The notes beneath the pieces were generated by a model. The model saw only the letters and a program-made list of their open reading frames with translations. It ran no database searches and was not told the DNA's origin. Shown here piece by piece: positions 51,505-60,754 of a stretch of DNA of 64,000 bases. The translations under genes and the position numbers were made by a program. Every line of letters starts with the position of its first letter. Within the stretch, counting starts at the first letter, position 1. The stretch covers positions 89,985-153,984 of the forward strand of contig JARLHX010000280.1 of NCBI GenBank assembly GCA_031292035.1, in the 5' to 3' direction. The stretch comes from Negativicutes bacterium. GTDB taxonomy: Bacteria > Bacillota_C > Negativicutes > Sporomusales_B > JARLHX01.

Positions 51505-52262
51505 TTTTGGTCACCTCGCTTCTGCCCCTTACCCACGGAATCCTCGCCGCCAGCGCTTTTAGCTGTTGTATCGGCTTCGTTTTTTTTGTTATGGCCGAGT
51601 TCTTCGCTAAACTCATATAACCCTTCAGGACGGTTGGGCCCCAGTACCGGCCCCCCCTGCAGCTTCTCACGGGTTTCGCCCACCAATTCGGCGACCATGA
51701 CAGCGACAATACCGGAGATAATGACTACATCAAAGGCTCCGGCACCGCCAATGGCTGTGGTTCCCGAAACACCGTCACGGTAAATGCCGACAAAATGGGC
51801 GATGTCACTAAGGACAATGCCGAGAGTACCGCCGGCGAAGGCACTGCGGCGAGAACGTCCAGCCAGATAGGCAATGAGCCCGGCTGCGATGCCATAAATC
51901 AGTTTAGGGTCCATGAACATATTCTCCGGTTCATAGGGGAGATAACGTGAACCTAAAAGCACTGCCGCCATAACCAACAGGCTGGCCAGTATTGCTCTTA
52001 CCCGTTCCACCGTTTCGTCGGCTTTCACGATCAGCCAGACTGACAGGATGGCTGGCAGCAACGCCCCGCCGACATTAATACTCAGCGCAACCGGGGTACG
52101 CATAATGGGGATGTTGATAAAACTTCCCACGATAATCGCGGCGATGACCATGAGCGCCTGCTTATCTGTCAGCCGCATCCGATCCAGGATCCGCTGGGCC
52201 ACCCCGAAGTACACGAGCACTCCGACCACCAGCAAGACAATCATTCCAATCGGCAAACTCAT
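51501..52262 (-). CDS. DUF1614 family membrane protein
   Basis: 253 residues with about seven membrane segments and a charged, Lys/Glu-rich C-terminal tail (about residues 200-253). Conserved-looking motifs: VGSFINIPI, NVGGALLPAILSVWLIVKA and GGAGAFDVVIISG. The family is common in spore-forming Clostridia beside spoIIP; function unknown. AGGTGAAGGT precedes the ATG. First gene of a four-gene chain in which every junction overlaps by four bases. Confidence 0.8.
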   Translation of the reverse strand: MSLPIGMIVLLVVGVLVYFGVAQRILDRMRLTDKQALMVIAAIIVGSFINIPIMRTPVALSINVGGALLPAILSVWLIVKADETVERVRAILASLLVMAAVLLGSRYLPYEPENMFMDPKLIYGIAAGLIAYLAGRSRRSAFAGGTLGIVLSDIAHFVGIYRDGVSGTTAIGGAGAFDVVIISGIVAVMVAELVGETREKLQGGPVLGPNRPEGLYEFSEELGHNKKNEADTTAKSAGGEDSVGKGQKRGDQK

Positions 52263-52327
52263 ACCTTCACCTCTTATCTTTCATAATGCTGCAACTTTAG
52301 CGTATCCCGCGGCTATAGAAATCATAC

Positions 52328-52355
52328 AAAAAAGCATGGCGCGCAGCCATGCTTT
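52328..52355 (-). terminator. intrinsic terminator after fni
   Basis: 10-bp perfect stem (52331-52340 with 52346-52355) followed by T on the minus strand. Confidence 0.8.
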
Positions 52356-52376
52356 AACTATCTTGCCTGCAACCCG

Positions 52377-53429
52377 TTAACGGGTTGCGTATTTCGTTAT
52401 ATCAATCCCTCTGGCTGTCAGCCAGTCACGGCTATCGCCGCTGATCACCAGTGGCACCCGGCTAAGCTCTGATACCCTGGCAGCACCCGACAACAGCATA
52501 AACCGTTTCAGGCCTGCCAGCAAATCGGTGAGCCATGTCTCAGCTGCCGCCAATCCTTCACGCTGCAGCAATTTGACCACAGGGCCAGCTACGGCGACTG
52601 CTTGACCGCCCAGCGCCAGCCCTTTTACCACATCAAGTGAATTACGAATGCCGCCTGACACGATAAGATCAACGCCGGCCGGTAGGACAGAAGCCACTTC
52701 AAGGGCGCTGACGGCTGTAGGGATGCCCCACTCGAGCGCGTCCGGCGACAATGCTCCTCCGGCCCTGGCAGCCTCAATAGCCAGAAAATTGGTTCCACCG
52801 CTCCCGCCTACATCGATGGCCGCCGCACCGATTTCGACTAGTGTCCTAGCCTGTTCACGGGCGATGCCGCAGCCAACTTCCTTGACGATCACCGGCACGC
52901 TGCTAGCGGAAATAATGGCAGCAATATTAGCCAGATAGCCGCGAAAATTACGGTCGCCTTCCGGCATGATCAGTTCCTGGGCCACATTCAGATGAATCTG
53001 GATGACGCTGGCGCCGATCATTTCCACCGCACGGCGGGCTTCGTCAGGGGTGGCATGAGCACCGAGGTTGGCCCACAGGATACCGTCTGGATTCACCTGC
53101 CGGACGATTTTGTATGAATCTGCCACTGTTGGGTCTTCGAGGGCCGCAAATTGGGAACCGACTGCCATGACTGCGCCGGTACGACGAGCCAGCTCGGCCA
53201 GCGCGCCGTTCACCGTCTGCACATCGGACGCACCACCGGTAATGGCATTGATAATCACTGGGTGCGGCAACGTTTGACCGGCCACAGTAGTGGCAAGGTC
53301 AATATCCTCCCAGGCCAGACCTGGCAGACAATGGTGAATCAAACGGACGTCGGCAAAGCCGGTCACTCCCGGCCCATCGGCCAACTGCGCGGAATGCTCT
53401 AAATGATCGCGTTTGCGTGACTGTCGCAC
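52377..53429 (-). CDS. fni: type 2 isopentenyl-diphosphate delta-isomerase
   Basis: About 350 residues. FMN-dependent enzyme that interconverts IPP and DMAPP. Landmarks: RKRDHLEHS at the N-terminus, INAITGG, MAVGSQFAAL, HLNVAQELIMPEGDR and VGGSGGTNF (FMN phosphate). The GTG at 53429, eight bases after AAGGGG, is preferred; a GTG two codons upstream is only two bases from that site. It follows ispH-rpsA, whose product also makes IPP and DMAPP. Confidence 0.94.
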   Translation of the reverse strand: MRQSRKRDHLEHSAQLADGPGVTGFADVRLIHHCLPGLAWEDIDLATTVAGQTLPHPVIINAITGGASDVQTVNGALAELARRTGAVMAVGSQFAALEDPTVADSYKIVRQVNPDGILWANLGAHATPDEARRAVEMIGASVIQIHLNVAQELIMPEGDRNFRGYLANIAAIISASSVPVIVKEVGCGIAREQARTLVEIGAAAIDVGGSGGTNFLAIEAARAGGALSPDALEWGIPTAVSALEVASVLPAGVDLIVSGGIRNSLDVVKGLALGGQAVAVAGPVVKLLQREGLAAAETWLTDLLAGLKRFMLLSGAARVSELSRVPLVISGDSRDWLTARGIDITKYATR

Positions 53430-53441
53430 CGCCACAACCCC

Positions 53442-55415
53442 TTAGTCTTCCCTCTTCTTGAACAAGTGTCCCAGCTTGTCGCCGATGGTGAAGCCCATCC
53501 CGGCTGTCTCTTTATCCAGAAAAGAACTATACTCGGCGCGGTCAACATCTTGCCTGGCCTGGACGACACTCAGCGAAATGCGTTTGGCTTTCCGGTCGAT
53601 GCCGAGGATTTTCACCGGCACTTCCTGGCCGGCAGTCACTACTTCTTCAGCGTTATTCACCCGGCGATCATCCAGCTCGGAAATATGAACCAAGCCTTCT
53701 ACCCCTTTGGCAATTTCGACAAAGGCGCCGAACTTCGTTGTTTTGGTTACTTTGCCAGGCACGATCTTGCCTTCGGCTAATTCATCCACAGCGTCGAACC
53801 AAGGATCGCGCTGGACTGCCTTTAAGCTGAGGGAAATTCTCCTGGCTGCCGGGTCCACTTTGAGGACAATGACTTCCACTTCGTCCCCGACACTGACGAT
53901 TTCATCCGGCGATTTAACCCGGTGCCAAGCCAGATCGGAAATATGGATCAGCCCGTCAACCCCACCGATGTCGACAAAGACGCCAAAGTCGGCTAACCGC
54001 CGAACTGTGCCCTTAATCATCGCACCAGGAGTAACTTTAGCATAGGTCTCTTCTTCCAGACGACGCCGTTCTTCCTCCAGCAAAACCCGGCGGGACAGAA
54101 CCACTCGGCGTTTTTCTCGATCAACCTCAATCAGTTGCAAAGAAAAGCTTTGTCCAACATAGGAGCTTAAATCCTCAACGAATTTCAGATCGACCTGAGA
54201 TGCCGGGATAAAACCGCGGACACCAAGGACCGCAACTGAGAGACCACCTTTTACCGCCTCGAGAACTTTCCCCTCTAACAGCTGCTTATCTTGAAGCGCC
54301 TGTTCGAGCTTGTCCCAGGCGACAATATGATCAGCCTGAATTTTGGATAGTTTGATGGCACCCTCGCTGCTGTCGGCATCCAGCACCAGAACGTCAATCA
54401 TATCACCCTCACTGACGACATCTGCGGCGGATTGGGGTATCGGATAAGCCAATTCGGCCAGCGGGACAATCCCTTCGGCCTTGTAGCCGATATCCACGAA
54501 CACTTCATCCGGGCGAACACTAACAACTTTGCCTTTAACAATACTCCCCTGTTCCAATCTCACGACATCCTGGTTTAAGTCCTGGTCGATTTCCTGCATC
54601 TTTTTGACTACCTCCTCAATGATCCAGTCCGGTGTGGACGCTCCGGCGGTGACCCCCGCCACCTTCGTTTCCGCGAACCAGTCAGCCGATACTTCATCAG
54701 CTGTTTCAACAGAATAAACTTTCACCCCCGCCTGCTGGCAAAGTTCTGCCAGACGGGCCGTGTTGGCGCTGTTTTTACCGCCAACCACTACAATCACCCC
54801 GACCTCTGCCGCCAGGTCAACAGCGGCTTGCTGGCGAAGCTCGGTGGCGCGGCAAATAGTCCGGTCAACTTTTACCTCAGGGCTTTTGGTTTTCAAAATG
54901 GCAACAATTTCTTCAAACCGCTGCGGCGGAAAGGTGGTCTGGGCCACGATCCCCATTCGGGCTTCGCGTGTCACAGCTTCAGCCTCTTCCGGCGTCTCCA
55001 CCACCAAAGCAGTGTTGTCAGTCCAGGCCACAATGCTCTGTACTTCCGGGTGGCGTTTTTCGCCGACCACCACCACTTGATACCCAGCTTCTTTCAGTGC
55101 TTGTGCAGCGGTCTGGGCTTTTTTTACATGGGGACAGGTAGCGTCGACGATAGTCAGGTTGCGCCGGGTTGCTTCTTGAAAAACGCCCGGTCCGACGCCA
55201 TGAGAGCGGATGATGACTGTACCGGCTTCAATATCCGCCAGATCGTCGGCCACCGCGATCCCCTCACGCCGCAAATCTTCGACCACCTGGGGATTATGGA
55301 TAATGGGGCCCAGAGTGGCTACATGCCCTTTTCCCTCAGCACAGCCTTTCGCCATGCGAACGGCACGTTCCACGCCATAGCAAAACCCGCTATGTTTTGC
55401 CAGAATGATTTTCAC
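53442..55415 (-). CDS. ispH: fused IspH (HMBPP reductase) and ribosomal protein S1 domains
   Basis: 657 residues. Residues 1-280 are IspH, the [4Fe-4S] enzyme giving IPP and DMAPP in the MEP pathway; the three cluster cysteines are in SGFCYGVERA (Cys12), DATCPHVKK and RTICRATELRQ. From about residue 300 four S1 RNA-binding repeats follow (for example GSIVKGKVVSVRPDEVFVDI and GAMIKGTVRRLADFGVFVDI). This fusion is known in Clostridia and Negativicutes. The GTG start has GGAGG eight bases upstream. The tail ends with KRED. Confidence 0.97.
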   Translation of the reverse strand: MKIILAKHSGFCYGVERAVRMAKGCAEGKGHVATLGPIIHNPQVVEDLRREGIAVADDLADIEAGTVIIRSHGVGPGVFQEATRRNLTIVDATCPHVKKAQTAAQALKEAGYQVVVVGEKRHPEVQSIVAWTDNTALVVETPEEAEAVTREARMGIVAQTTFPPQRFEEIVAILKTKSPEVKVDRTICRATELRQQAAVDLAAEVGVIVVVGGKNSANTARLAELCQQAGVKVYSVETADEVSADWFAETKVAGVTAGASTPDWIIEEVVKKMQEIDQDLNQDVVRLEQGSIVKGKVVSVRPDEVFVDIGYKAEGIVPLAELAYPIPQSAADVVSEGDMIDVLVLDADSSEGAIKLSKIQADHIVAWDKLEQALQDKQLLEGKVLEAVKGGLSVAVLGVRGFIPASQVDLKFVEDLSSYVGQSFSLQLIEVDREKRRVVLSRRVLLEEERRRLEEETYAKVTPGAMIKGTVRRLADFGVFVDIGGVDGLIHISDLAWHRVKSPDEIVSVGDEVEVIVLKVDPAARRISLSLKAVQRDPWFDAVDELAEGKIVPGKVTKTTKFGAFVEIAKGVEGLVHISELDDRRVNNAEEVVTAGQEVPVKILGIDRKAKRISLSVVQARQDVDRAEYSSFLDKETAGMGFTIGDKLGHLFKKRED

Positions 55416-55584
55416 GATATGGCCTCCCAGGAATTGTTTCCCTGTTTTTGTATTCGGTCACTAACAGTCTAATTCCTTTTGTCTATTGTTTATAATATCG
55501 CCAGATCATGGTGGTTTGACCCAAAAAAATCTTCGACACAGGCAGTTTTGACGATTGTGATTCACTACCTCACTACGCCCGCGC

Positions 55585-55612
55585 AAAAAAAAGAGAGCCT
55601 TGCGGCTCTCTT
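55585..55612 (-). terminator. intrinsic terminator after cstA
   Basis: 9-bp perfect stem (55591-55599 with 55604-55612) and a T8 tract on the minus strand. Confidence 0.9.
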
Positions 55613-55624
55613 AATACCTATACA

Positions 55625-57484
55625 TCAAGGAGTGATAGTGGGTTGGGTTTCGCCGAATTGGCAGACTGCGGGAACATCTGTATTAAGGCCAAGCGGCTTT
55701 TTGGTTTTGAACAAGGTCCGCCATACTCTGATGGAATCCACCAGAATGATGATGACCAAAGCAATCAGCGTAATGCTGAGACCGGCATTGATATTGCCGT
55801 TCAACGTTTTTGGTGCAAGATAATTACTAATATTGAGGATTCCTGCGGTGATAACGGTGACTGCTAAAAAGGCGCATGGCACCAGCGAGATCAACGCATA
55901 AGACTTTTTGACCGACAATTTGAGAATAATGGTAGTCCCAATAGCCAAAGCAAGCACAGCCAACAATTGGTTGGCGACACCAAACATCGGCCAGATGGTA
56001 CTGACATCACCGCTATACAGCAGGTAACCCCAGCAGAAGCTGACAATGGCGCCGCAGAAGATGATTCCAGGCCACCAGTTGGTTTGTTTGAGCGGTGCAT
56101 ACACATAGGTGCCCAGCATATCCTGGAGAATATAGCGGGCAACCCGGGTGCCGGCATCAATGGTGGTAAGGATGAACAGGGCTTCGAACATCAGGGCGAA
56201 CTGATACCAGTAGTTCATCAGACTCTTCATGCCAGGAAGGCTGGAGAAGATATGGGCCATGCCGACTGCCAGCGATACCGCGCCGCCGGGACGGTGCATG
56301 ACATTAATGCCAACCATCTGTTGGAGTTGTTCAATTTCAACAGGCGGGAACAGGGCGCTGACTTTGGCATATACCGGAGCCAGCGTGTTGATGGCAAAAT
56401 AGTCGCCAGGATACATGACGACGGCGGAAATGAGGGCCATAACGCCGACAAAGCCTTCGGTCACCATGCTGCCATAGCCTATCATCCGGGCCTGACTCTC
56501 GGTCTCGATCATTTTCGGTGTCGTGCCTGAGCTAATCAGGGCATGGAAGCCGGAGATGGCGCCGCAGGCAATGGTAATGAATACATATGGCCAGACAGGC
56601 CCCGGAATGATCGGGCCGCCGCCTTCGGTATAAATGGTGGTAATCGGCATATTGATGACCGGCTGAACGATCAGGATGCCCAGCGCCAATGCAATAATGG
56701 TGCCGATCTTCATATAAGAACTCAAATAGTCGCGCGGCGCTAGCAGCAGCCAAACCGGCAATACTGCAGCGATAAAGCCGTAAATCGGCAACGCGATGGA
56801 TACTTGGGTCCGGGTTAGGTCAAAGAAAGGGGCCAATACATCCCAGCGTTGGCCAGGCATTACCCAGTGACCTGTGACGACGGCTCCCATTACTAGCAGG
56901 AAGCCGGCGATCGAACCGGAGCGGATGGATCCTGGAGCGATTTTAAACATATAGAGGCCGATAATAATGGCGATGGGAATGGTCATGAACAGGGTGTAAG
57001 CACCCCAAGGGTTATTCATCATGGCAAAAACAACAACAATACCTAGACCAGCCATAGCCAAAAGAATAATGAAGAGAATTGAAAAAGACGTCGCCAATCC
57101 GGTGACGGGGCCGACTTCTTTTCTGGCGATGGTGGCCAGGGACTCGCCGTTATGGCGGATAGAGGCGAACAGAATAACAAAGTCATGAACCGCTCCGGCA
57201 AACACAGCACCCAGCAGCAGCCAGGCAAAGCCGGGGCCCCAGCCGAACTGGGCGGCTAATACCGGGCCTACGAGCGGACCGGCACCGGCAATGGCGGCAA
57301 AATGATGACCAAACAATACCCACTTATTTGTTGGTACATATTCGCGCCCGTCGTTGCAACGATGAGCCGGTGTTTGGTTTAAATCGCTTAGCATAAGGAC
57401 TTTTGCGGCAATAAAAGCCGAATAGTAGCGGTACGCGAGAGCAAAAGTACAGAAAGCTACTATTAGTAAATAAATGGAATTCAT
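55625..57484 (-). CDS. cstA: CstA family carbon-starvation/pyruvate transporter
   Basis: 619-residue membrane protein with about 16 hydrophobic segments. Family signatures: NKWVLFGHHFAAIAGAGPLVGPVLA near residue 55 (read in two parts around GHHFAAIAGAGP), SSGTTPKMI near residue 322 and DAGTRVARYI near residue 440. CstA relatives import pyruvate or peptides. GGAGGAGG lies before the ATG. It has its own promoter and a pair of LytTR-type sites, and lies just downstream of lytR and lytS. Confidence 0.93.
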   Translation of the reverse strand: MNSIYLLIVAFCTFALAYRYYSAFIAAKVLMLSDLNQTPAHRCNDGREYVPTNKWVLFGHHFAAIAGAGPLVGPVLAAQFGWGPGFAWLLLGAVFAGAVHDFVILFASIRHNGESLATIARKEVGPVTGLATSFSILFIILLAMAGLGIVVVFAMMNNPWGAYTLFMTIPIAIIIGLYMFKIAPGSIRSGSIAGFLLVMGAVVTGHWVMPGQRWDVLAPFFDLTRTQVSIALPIYGFIAAVLPVWLLLAPRDYLSSYMKIGTIIALALGILIVQPVINMPITTIYTEGGGPIIPGPVWPYVFITIACGAISGFHALISSGTTPKMIETESQARMIGYGSMVTEGFVGVMALISAVVMYPGDYFAINTLAPVYAKVSALFPPVEIEQLQQMVGINVMHRPGGAVSLAVGMAHIFSSLPGMKSLMNYWYQFALMFEALFILTTIDAGTRVARYILQDMLGTYVYAPLKQTNWWPGIIFCGAIVSFCWGYLLYSGDVSTIWPMFGVANQLLAVLALAIGTTIILKLSVKKSYALISLVPCAFLAVTVITAGILNISNYLAPKTLNGNINAGLSITLIALVIIILVDSIRVWRTLFKTKKPLGLNTDVPAVCQFGETQPTITP

Positions 57485-57592
57485 ATAATTTCCTCCTCCT
57501 TCAATCTAAAATAATAAAACGGCAATCGTTTTTCTCTCCTACCCCCTTTCGTTGATTTTCTAATTTTCAAATAATTAAAACTATCCAAATTT

Positions 57593-57621
57593 AGTATAGC
57601 GGGTTGGGCGCAAAACAACAA
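57593..57621 (-). promoter_or_regulatory. promoter of cstA
   Basis: TTGTTG (57621-57616), 17 bases, TATACT (57598-57593) on the minus strand. The weak -35 fits an activated promoter with regulator sites immediately upstream. Confidence 0.7.
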
Positions 57622-57631
57622 CAGATTCCAG

Positions 57632-57661
57632 CTGAACGGCAGAAAAAAGGCGCTGAATGGT
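57632..57661 (-). promoter_or_regulatory. paired LytTR-type direct repeats upstream of cstA
   Basis: ACCATTCAG (57661-57653) and GCCGTTCAG (57640-57632) are direct repeats 21 bases apart, two helical turns, which is the standard arrangement for LytTR response regulators. They end 10 bases before the -35 hexamer. A third copy in opposite orientation, ACGGTTCAG, is at 57670-57678. Confidence 0.75.
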
Positions 57662-57684
57662 AGCAAAATACGGTTCAGCGGCAA

Positions 57685-58452
57685 CTATAACGAAAAGATT
57701 TTCTTGAGTTTGGGGGCTTGCTGGCGGCTCACCGGAATCTCCAGGCTGGGCAATCCCCGGAGCACAAGGTTGTAGGTACCGTTGAACCAAGGAATGATTT
57801 CGCGGATATAGGCAGTGTTGACCAAAAAACCGCGATGGCAGCGAAAGAACAGGGTTTCATCCAAGCGGGTCTGCAGTTCCTGCAGGGGGATGTTGGAATG
57901 GTAGACCTTCTCACCGGTGTAAATACAGACAGAGCCTTCCGAACTGGCGGCTGCGATAATATCTTCTGCATCAAGGACACAGGTTTTGCCGCATTGCTCC
58001 ACCGCGATTTTCTGGCGATAATAAGGCGAAACCGGATCCCGCGGTTGTCCTGCGGCCAGTTGAACAGGGCGACGGGCAGCCAAAAAGGTACGGACCTTGG
58101 CGACACACTGGGCAACACGCTGAGCCGCAAACGGTTTTAACAGGTAATCGACCGCGTCTAGTTCAAAGGCTTTTACCGCGAATTCTTCGTGCGCGGTTGC
58201 AAAAACAATGAGTGGTGCATATTCTTCGAGAATCTTTTCCGCAAGGTGGATCCCATTGACGCCCGGCATTTCTATATCGAGAAAAATCAAATGAGGCTGA
58301 CAGAGGCGGATGCTAGTCATGGCTTCCTGAAAATTGCCGGCTTCACAGACAACGCAGACTTCAGGGTGCTGTTCAAGTAAAAACCGCAGCTCGCTGCGGG
58401 CCGGCAATTCGTCATCGACGATCATCGCCCGGATGAGACTGGCCCCGGTCAT
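57685..58452 (-). CDS. lytR: LytTR family response regulator
   Basis: 255 residues: receiver domain with acidic pocket (VDDE near residue 12), phospho-acceptor Asp in IFLDIEMPG (about residue 59) and Lys in LLKPF; then a LytTR DNA-binding domain (about residues 145-250, with FFRCHRGFLVNTAYI). It overlaps the end of lytS by four bases (ATGA). The operator repeats just downstream argue that it controls cstA. Confidence 0.93.
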   Translation of the reverse strand: MTGASLIRAMIVDDELPARSELRFLLEQHPEVCVVCEAGNFQEAMTSIRLCQPHLIFLDIEMPGVNGIHLAEKILEEYAPLIVFATAHEEFAVKAFELDAVDYLLKPFAAQRVAQCVAKVRTFLAARRPVQLAAGQPRDPVSPYYRQKIAVEQCGKTCVLDAEDIIAAASSEGSVCIYTGEKVYHSNIPLQELQTRLDETLFFRCHRGFLVNTAYIREIIPWFNGTYNLVLRGLPSLEIPVSRQQAPKLKKIFSL

Positions 58453-60146
58453 GCCACGCTACCACGGACGTTTGCCGGAATGATGAACCGCACCGTCGTT
58501 CCTTCCCCTTCCGCGCTGTCGATTTGAAGCGCGTGTTGCGGCCCGTAGAGATTTTTCAGCCGATCATTGACATTGGACAGCCCGACACCGGCACCCTTGC
58601 CATAGCCGTTTACAAGTACCTGGGTAAGCTGAGGCTGGGCAATTCCCTGGCCATCGTCGCTGATAAAGATTTCTACGTGATGGCCTGACTTCGCGGCTGA
58701 AATCGTTACCGTCCCGCCCTGCTCCTTGGGCAACAGGCCATGTTTAATGGCATTTTCCACCAGCGGTTGCAGGGTAAAGGCGGGTATGAGAATGTTCAGC
58801 ACTTCCTCGTCCAGTTCTTTGACAATGGTCAGACGTGAGCCAAAGCGTGCCTTTTCCAGGTTCAAATAGGAATCCACGTGTTCAAGTTCTTCCTTTAACG
58901 TGACAAAATCCCGGGCCGATTTCAGACTGCGGCGAAAGAAATCACTCAGTTCAATAATCAGTCTGCGGGCTTCCTCCGGACTGGTCCGGCAAAGAGACAC
59001 GATGGTATTCAGGGCATTGAAGAGAAAATGCGGATTGATCTGGGCACGGAGCGCTTTGAGTTCTGCGTTGGCTGCCAACTCGGCCATTTGTTCCAGGCTG
59101 GCCAGTTCCAGCTGGGTCCCGAATATCTGGCCCAGCCCCTGGGCGAACTCCATGTCGAGCGCAGTCATTGCGCCTTCATGGGCGTAATACAATTTTAGTG
59201 TGCCAACAACTTCGTCGCGGCACCGAAGCGGCACCACAACCGCCGATTTCAGCTGACAGTTGGGCTGAACGCAGCCAACAGTTGAACGATCTTGGGCTAG
59301 AGTGACCTGTCCTGTCGCCAGGCAAGTCTTGGTGGCCTCAGTCAACAGCGGCAGTCCGGAACGGTGATGATCCTCGCCCAAGCCGACATGGGCCAAAACC
59401 CGGTCACGGTTGGTAATGGCCACTGCGGAGGCCGAAGTCATGCTGCGGATGGTGGTCGCCACCCGCTCGGCGGAAACTGAGTTGAGTCCCTGACGAAAAT
59501 AGGGCAACGCCGCGTTGGCAATACGGAGGGCCTTATGGGTCTGCAACGCCCCAATCTTGGTCTGATACTCGCGGGCGTTGTGAATGATAATCATAAATAC
59601 CGAAATGCCCAAGGCGTTGCCAAGGGACATGGGAATGGTGACACTGCTGACCAATGCCCAGGCTGCGGGAAAGGGCGGACAGATAGCCAAAATAAGCCCC
59701 ATGCTGAATAAAATAACACCGACGCCGGTAACAACCCCAACAATCCAGTCAGGCAGCTTGGGTTTCATCCTCCGGTGGATATATCCCCCCAGAATTCCGC
59801 CGCAAATGGTGGCCAAACCGCAGGCCTGGGCGCTAAAGCCGCCGATATAAACACGGTGCAGACCGCTGATCAGGCCGGTGACGACGCCCACAACTGGACC
59901 GCCGAGCAGTCCGGCCACAATGCTGCCGGTATCCCGCACATTGGCGATGCCGCCTTCAATCGGAATGCCAAAATAGGTACCTGCGATGGATATCGCCGAG
60001 AAAAACGCGATCAGGACCGCTTTTTCCCGGTATGTTGTCTGTTCTTTAAACATCAGGCGGAAGGCCTTGGTATGTGAGAATACGTAGGCAATGACGGCGA
60101 TGATGGCAATCCGTTGAACAAGGATCATGGACAGACTGTCCTCCAT
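58449..60146 (-). CDS. lytS: LytS-type sensor histidine kinase
   Basis: 565 residues: N-terminal 5TMR-LYT membrane domain (about residues 1-200), a GAF domain (about 215-345), a His-kinase domain with phospho-acceptor His in QINPHFLFNALNTI (about residue 375) and an HATPase domain (ISDDGQGIAQP). In relatives such as BtsS/YpdA and B. subtilis LytS, the signal is pyruvate; this is likely here because the partner target is CstA. GGAGG precedes the ATG. Confidence 0.93.
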   Translation of the reverse strand: MEDSLSMILVQRIAIIAVIAYVFSHTKAFRLMFKEQTTYREKAVLIAFFSAISIAGTYFGIPIEGGIANVRDTGSIVAGLLGGPVVGVVTGLISGLHRVYIGGFSAQACGLATICGGILGGYIHRRMKPKLPDWIVGVVTGVGVILFSMGLILAICPPFPAAWALVSSVTIPMSLGNALGISVFMIIIHNAREYQTKIGALQTHKALRIANAALPYFRQGLNSVSAERVATTIRSMTSASAVAITNRDRVLAHVGLGEDHHRSGLPLLTEATKTCLATGQVTLAQDRSTVGCVQPNCQLKSAVVVPLRCRDEVVGTLKLYYAHEGAMTALDMEFAQGLGQIFGTQLELASLEQMAELAANAELKALRAQINPHFLFNALNTIVSLCRTSPEEARRLIIELSDFFRRSLKSARDFVTLKEELEHVDSYLNLEKARFGSRLTIVKELDEEVLNILIPAFTLQPLVENAIKHGLLPKEQGGTVTISAAKSGHHVEIFISDDGQGIAQPQLTQVLVNGYGKGAGVGLSNVNDRLKNLYGPQHALQIDSAEGEGTTVRFIIPANVRGSVA

Positions 60147-60151
60147 GCCGG

Positions 60152-60754
60152 TTACCTCCCTTCTTGTTCCAAGAGCTTGGCGATTTCTTGCATAATGGTG
60201 GCGTTAATATAATCGCTATTTTCCCGGTCGGTCTTGTTAGATGCAAGATACAGCGGCTGTCCAAACCGAACGGTGAATTGGGGAAAGATTTGTCCTTTGC
60301 CAAAGACTTGGTTGGAGCCGGTCAAGGCGACGGGAATGATCGGTACTCCGGCTTTTACCGCCAGCATGCCCAATCCCGGCTGCGCTGTGCCCAACCGGCC
60401 GGTTTTGCTCCTGGTTCCTTCCGGGAACATACCGACGATTTCGCCGTCAGACAGTAATTGAATGGCCGCCCGGATAGCATTGCGGTCAGCAGCGCCACGG
60501 CGGACAGGAAAAGCCTGCAGTTGGGTGATCACCCAGGAGAAAATTGGGATCCGAAACAGTTCTTCCTTGGCCATGAAATGGATAGGGCGTCTGACCGGCA
60601 AAGCACAGCCGATCAACGGCGGATCCCATAAACTAATATGATTGGAGGCAACAATACAGCCGCCGGACGGCATATTTTCAAGACCGGTGACACGCAGGCG
60701 GAATACAGCTACCAACAGGCATTTGACGAGAAAGCGAATTATCTTATAGACCAT
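60152..60754 (-). CDS. plsC: 1-acyl-sn-glycerol-3-phosphate acyltransferase
   Basis: 200 residues. HX4D motif NHISLWD (about residue 38) and the substrate-binding PEGTRSKTG (about residue 113) are the PlsC hallmarks; an N-terminal membrane helix is present. It makes phosphatidic acid from the PlsY product. AAGGAG precedes the ATG. The start overlaps the end of cmk by 11 bases, so the two are translated together. Ends five bases before lytS. Confidence 0.94.
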   Translation of the reverse strand: MVYKIIRFLVKCLLVAVFRLRVTGLENMPSGGCIVASNHISLWDPPLIGCALPVRRPIHFMAKEELFRIPIFSWVITQLQAFPVRRGAADRNAIRAAIQLLSDGEIVGMFPEGTRSKTGRLGTAQPGLGMLAVKAGVPIIPVALTGSNQVFGKGQIFPQFTVRFGQPLYLASNKTDRENSDYINATIMQEIAKLLEQEGR

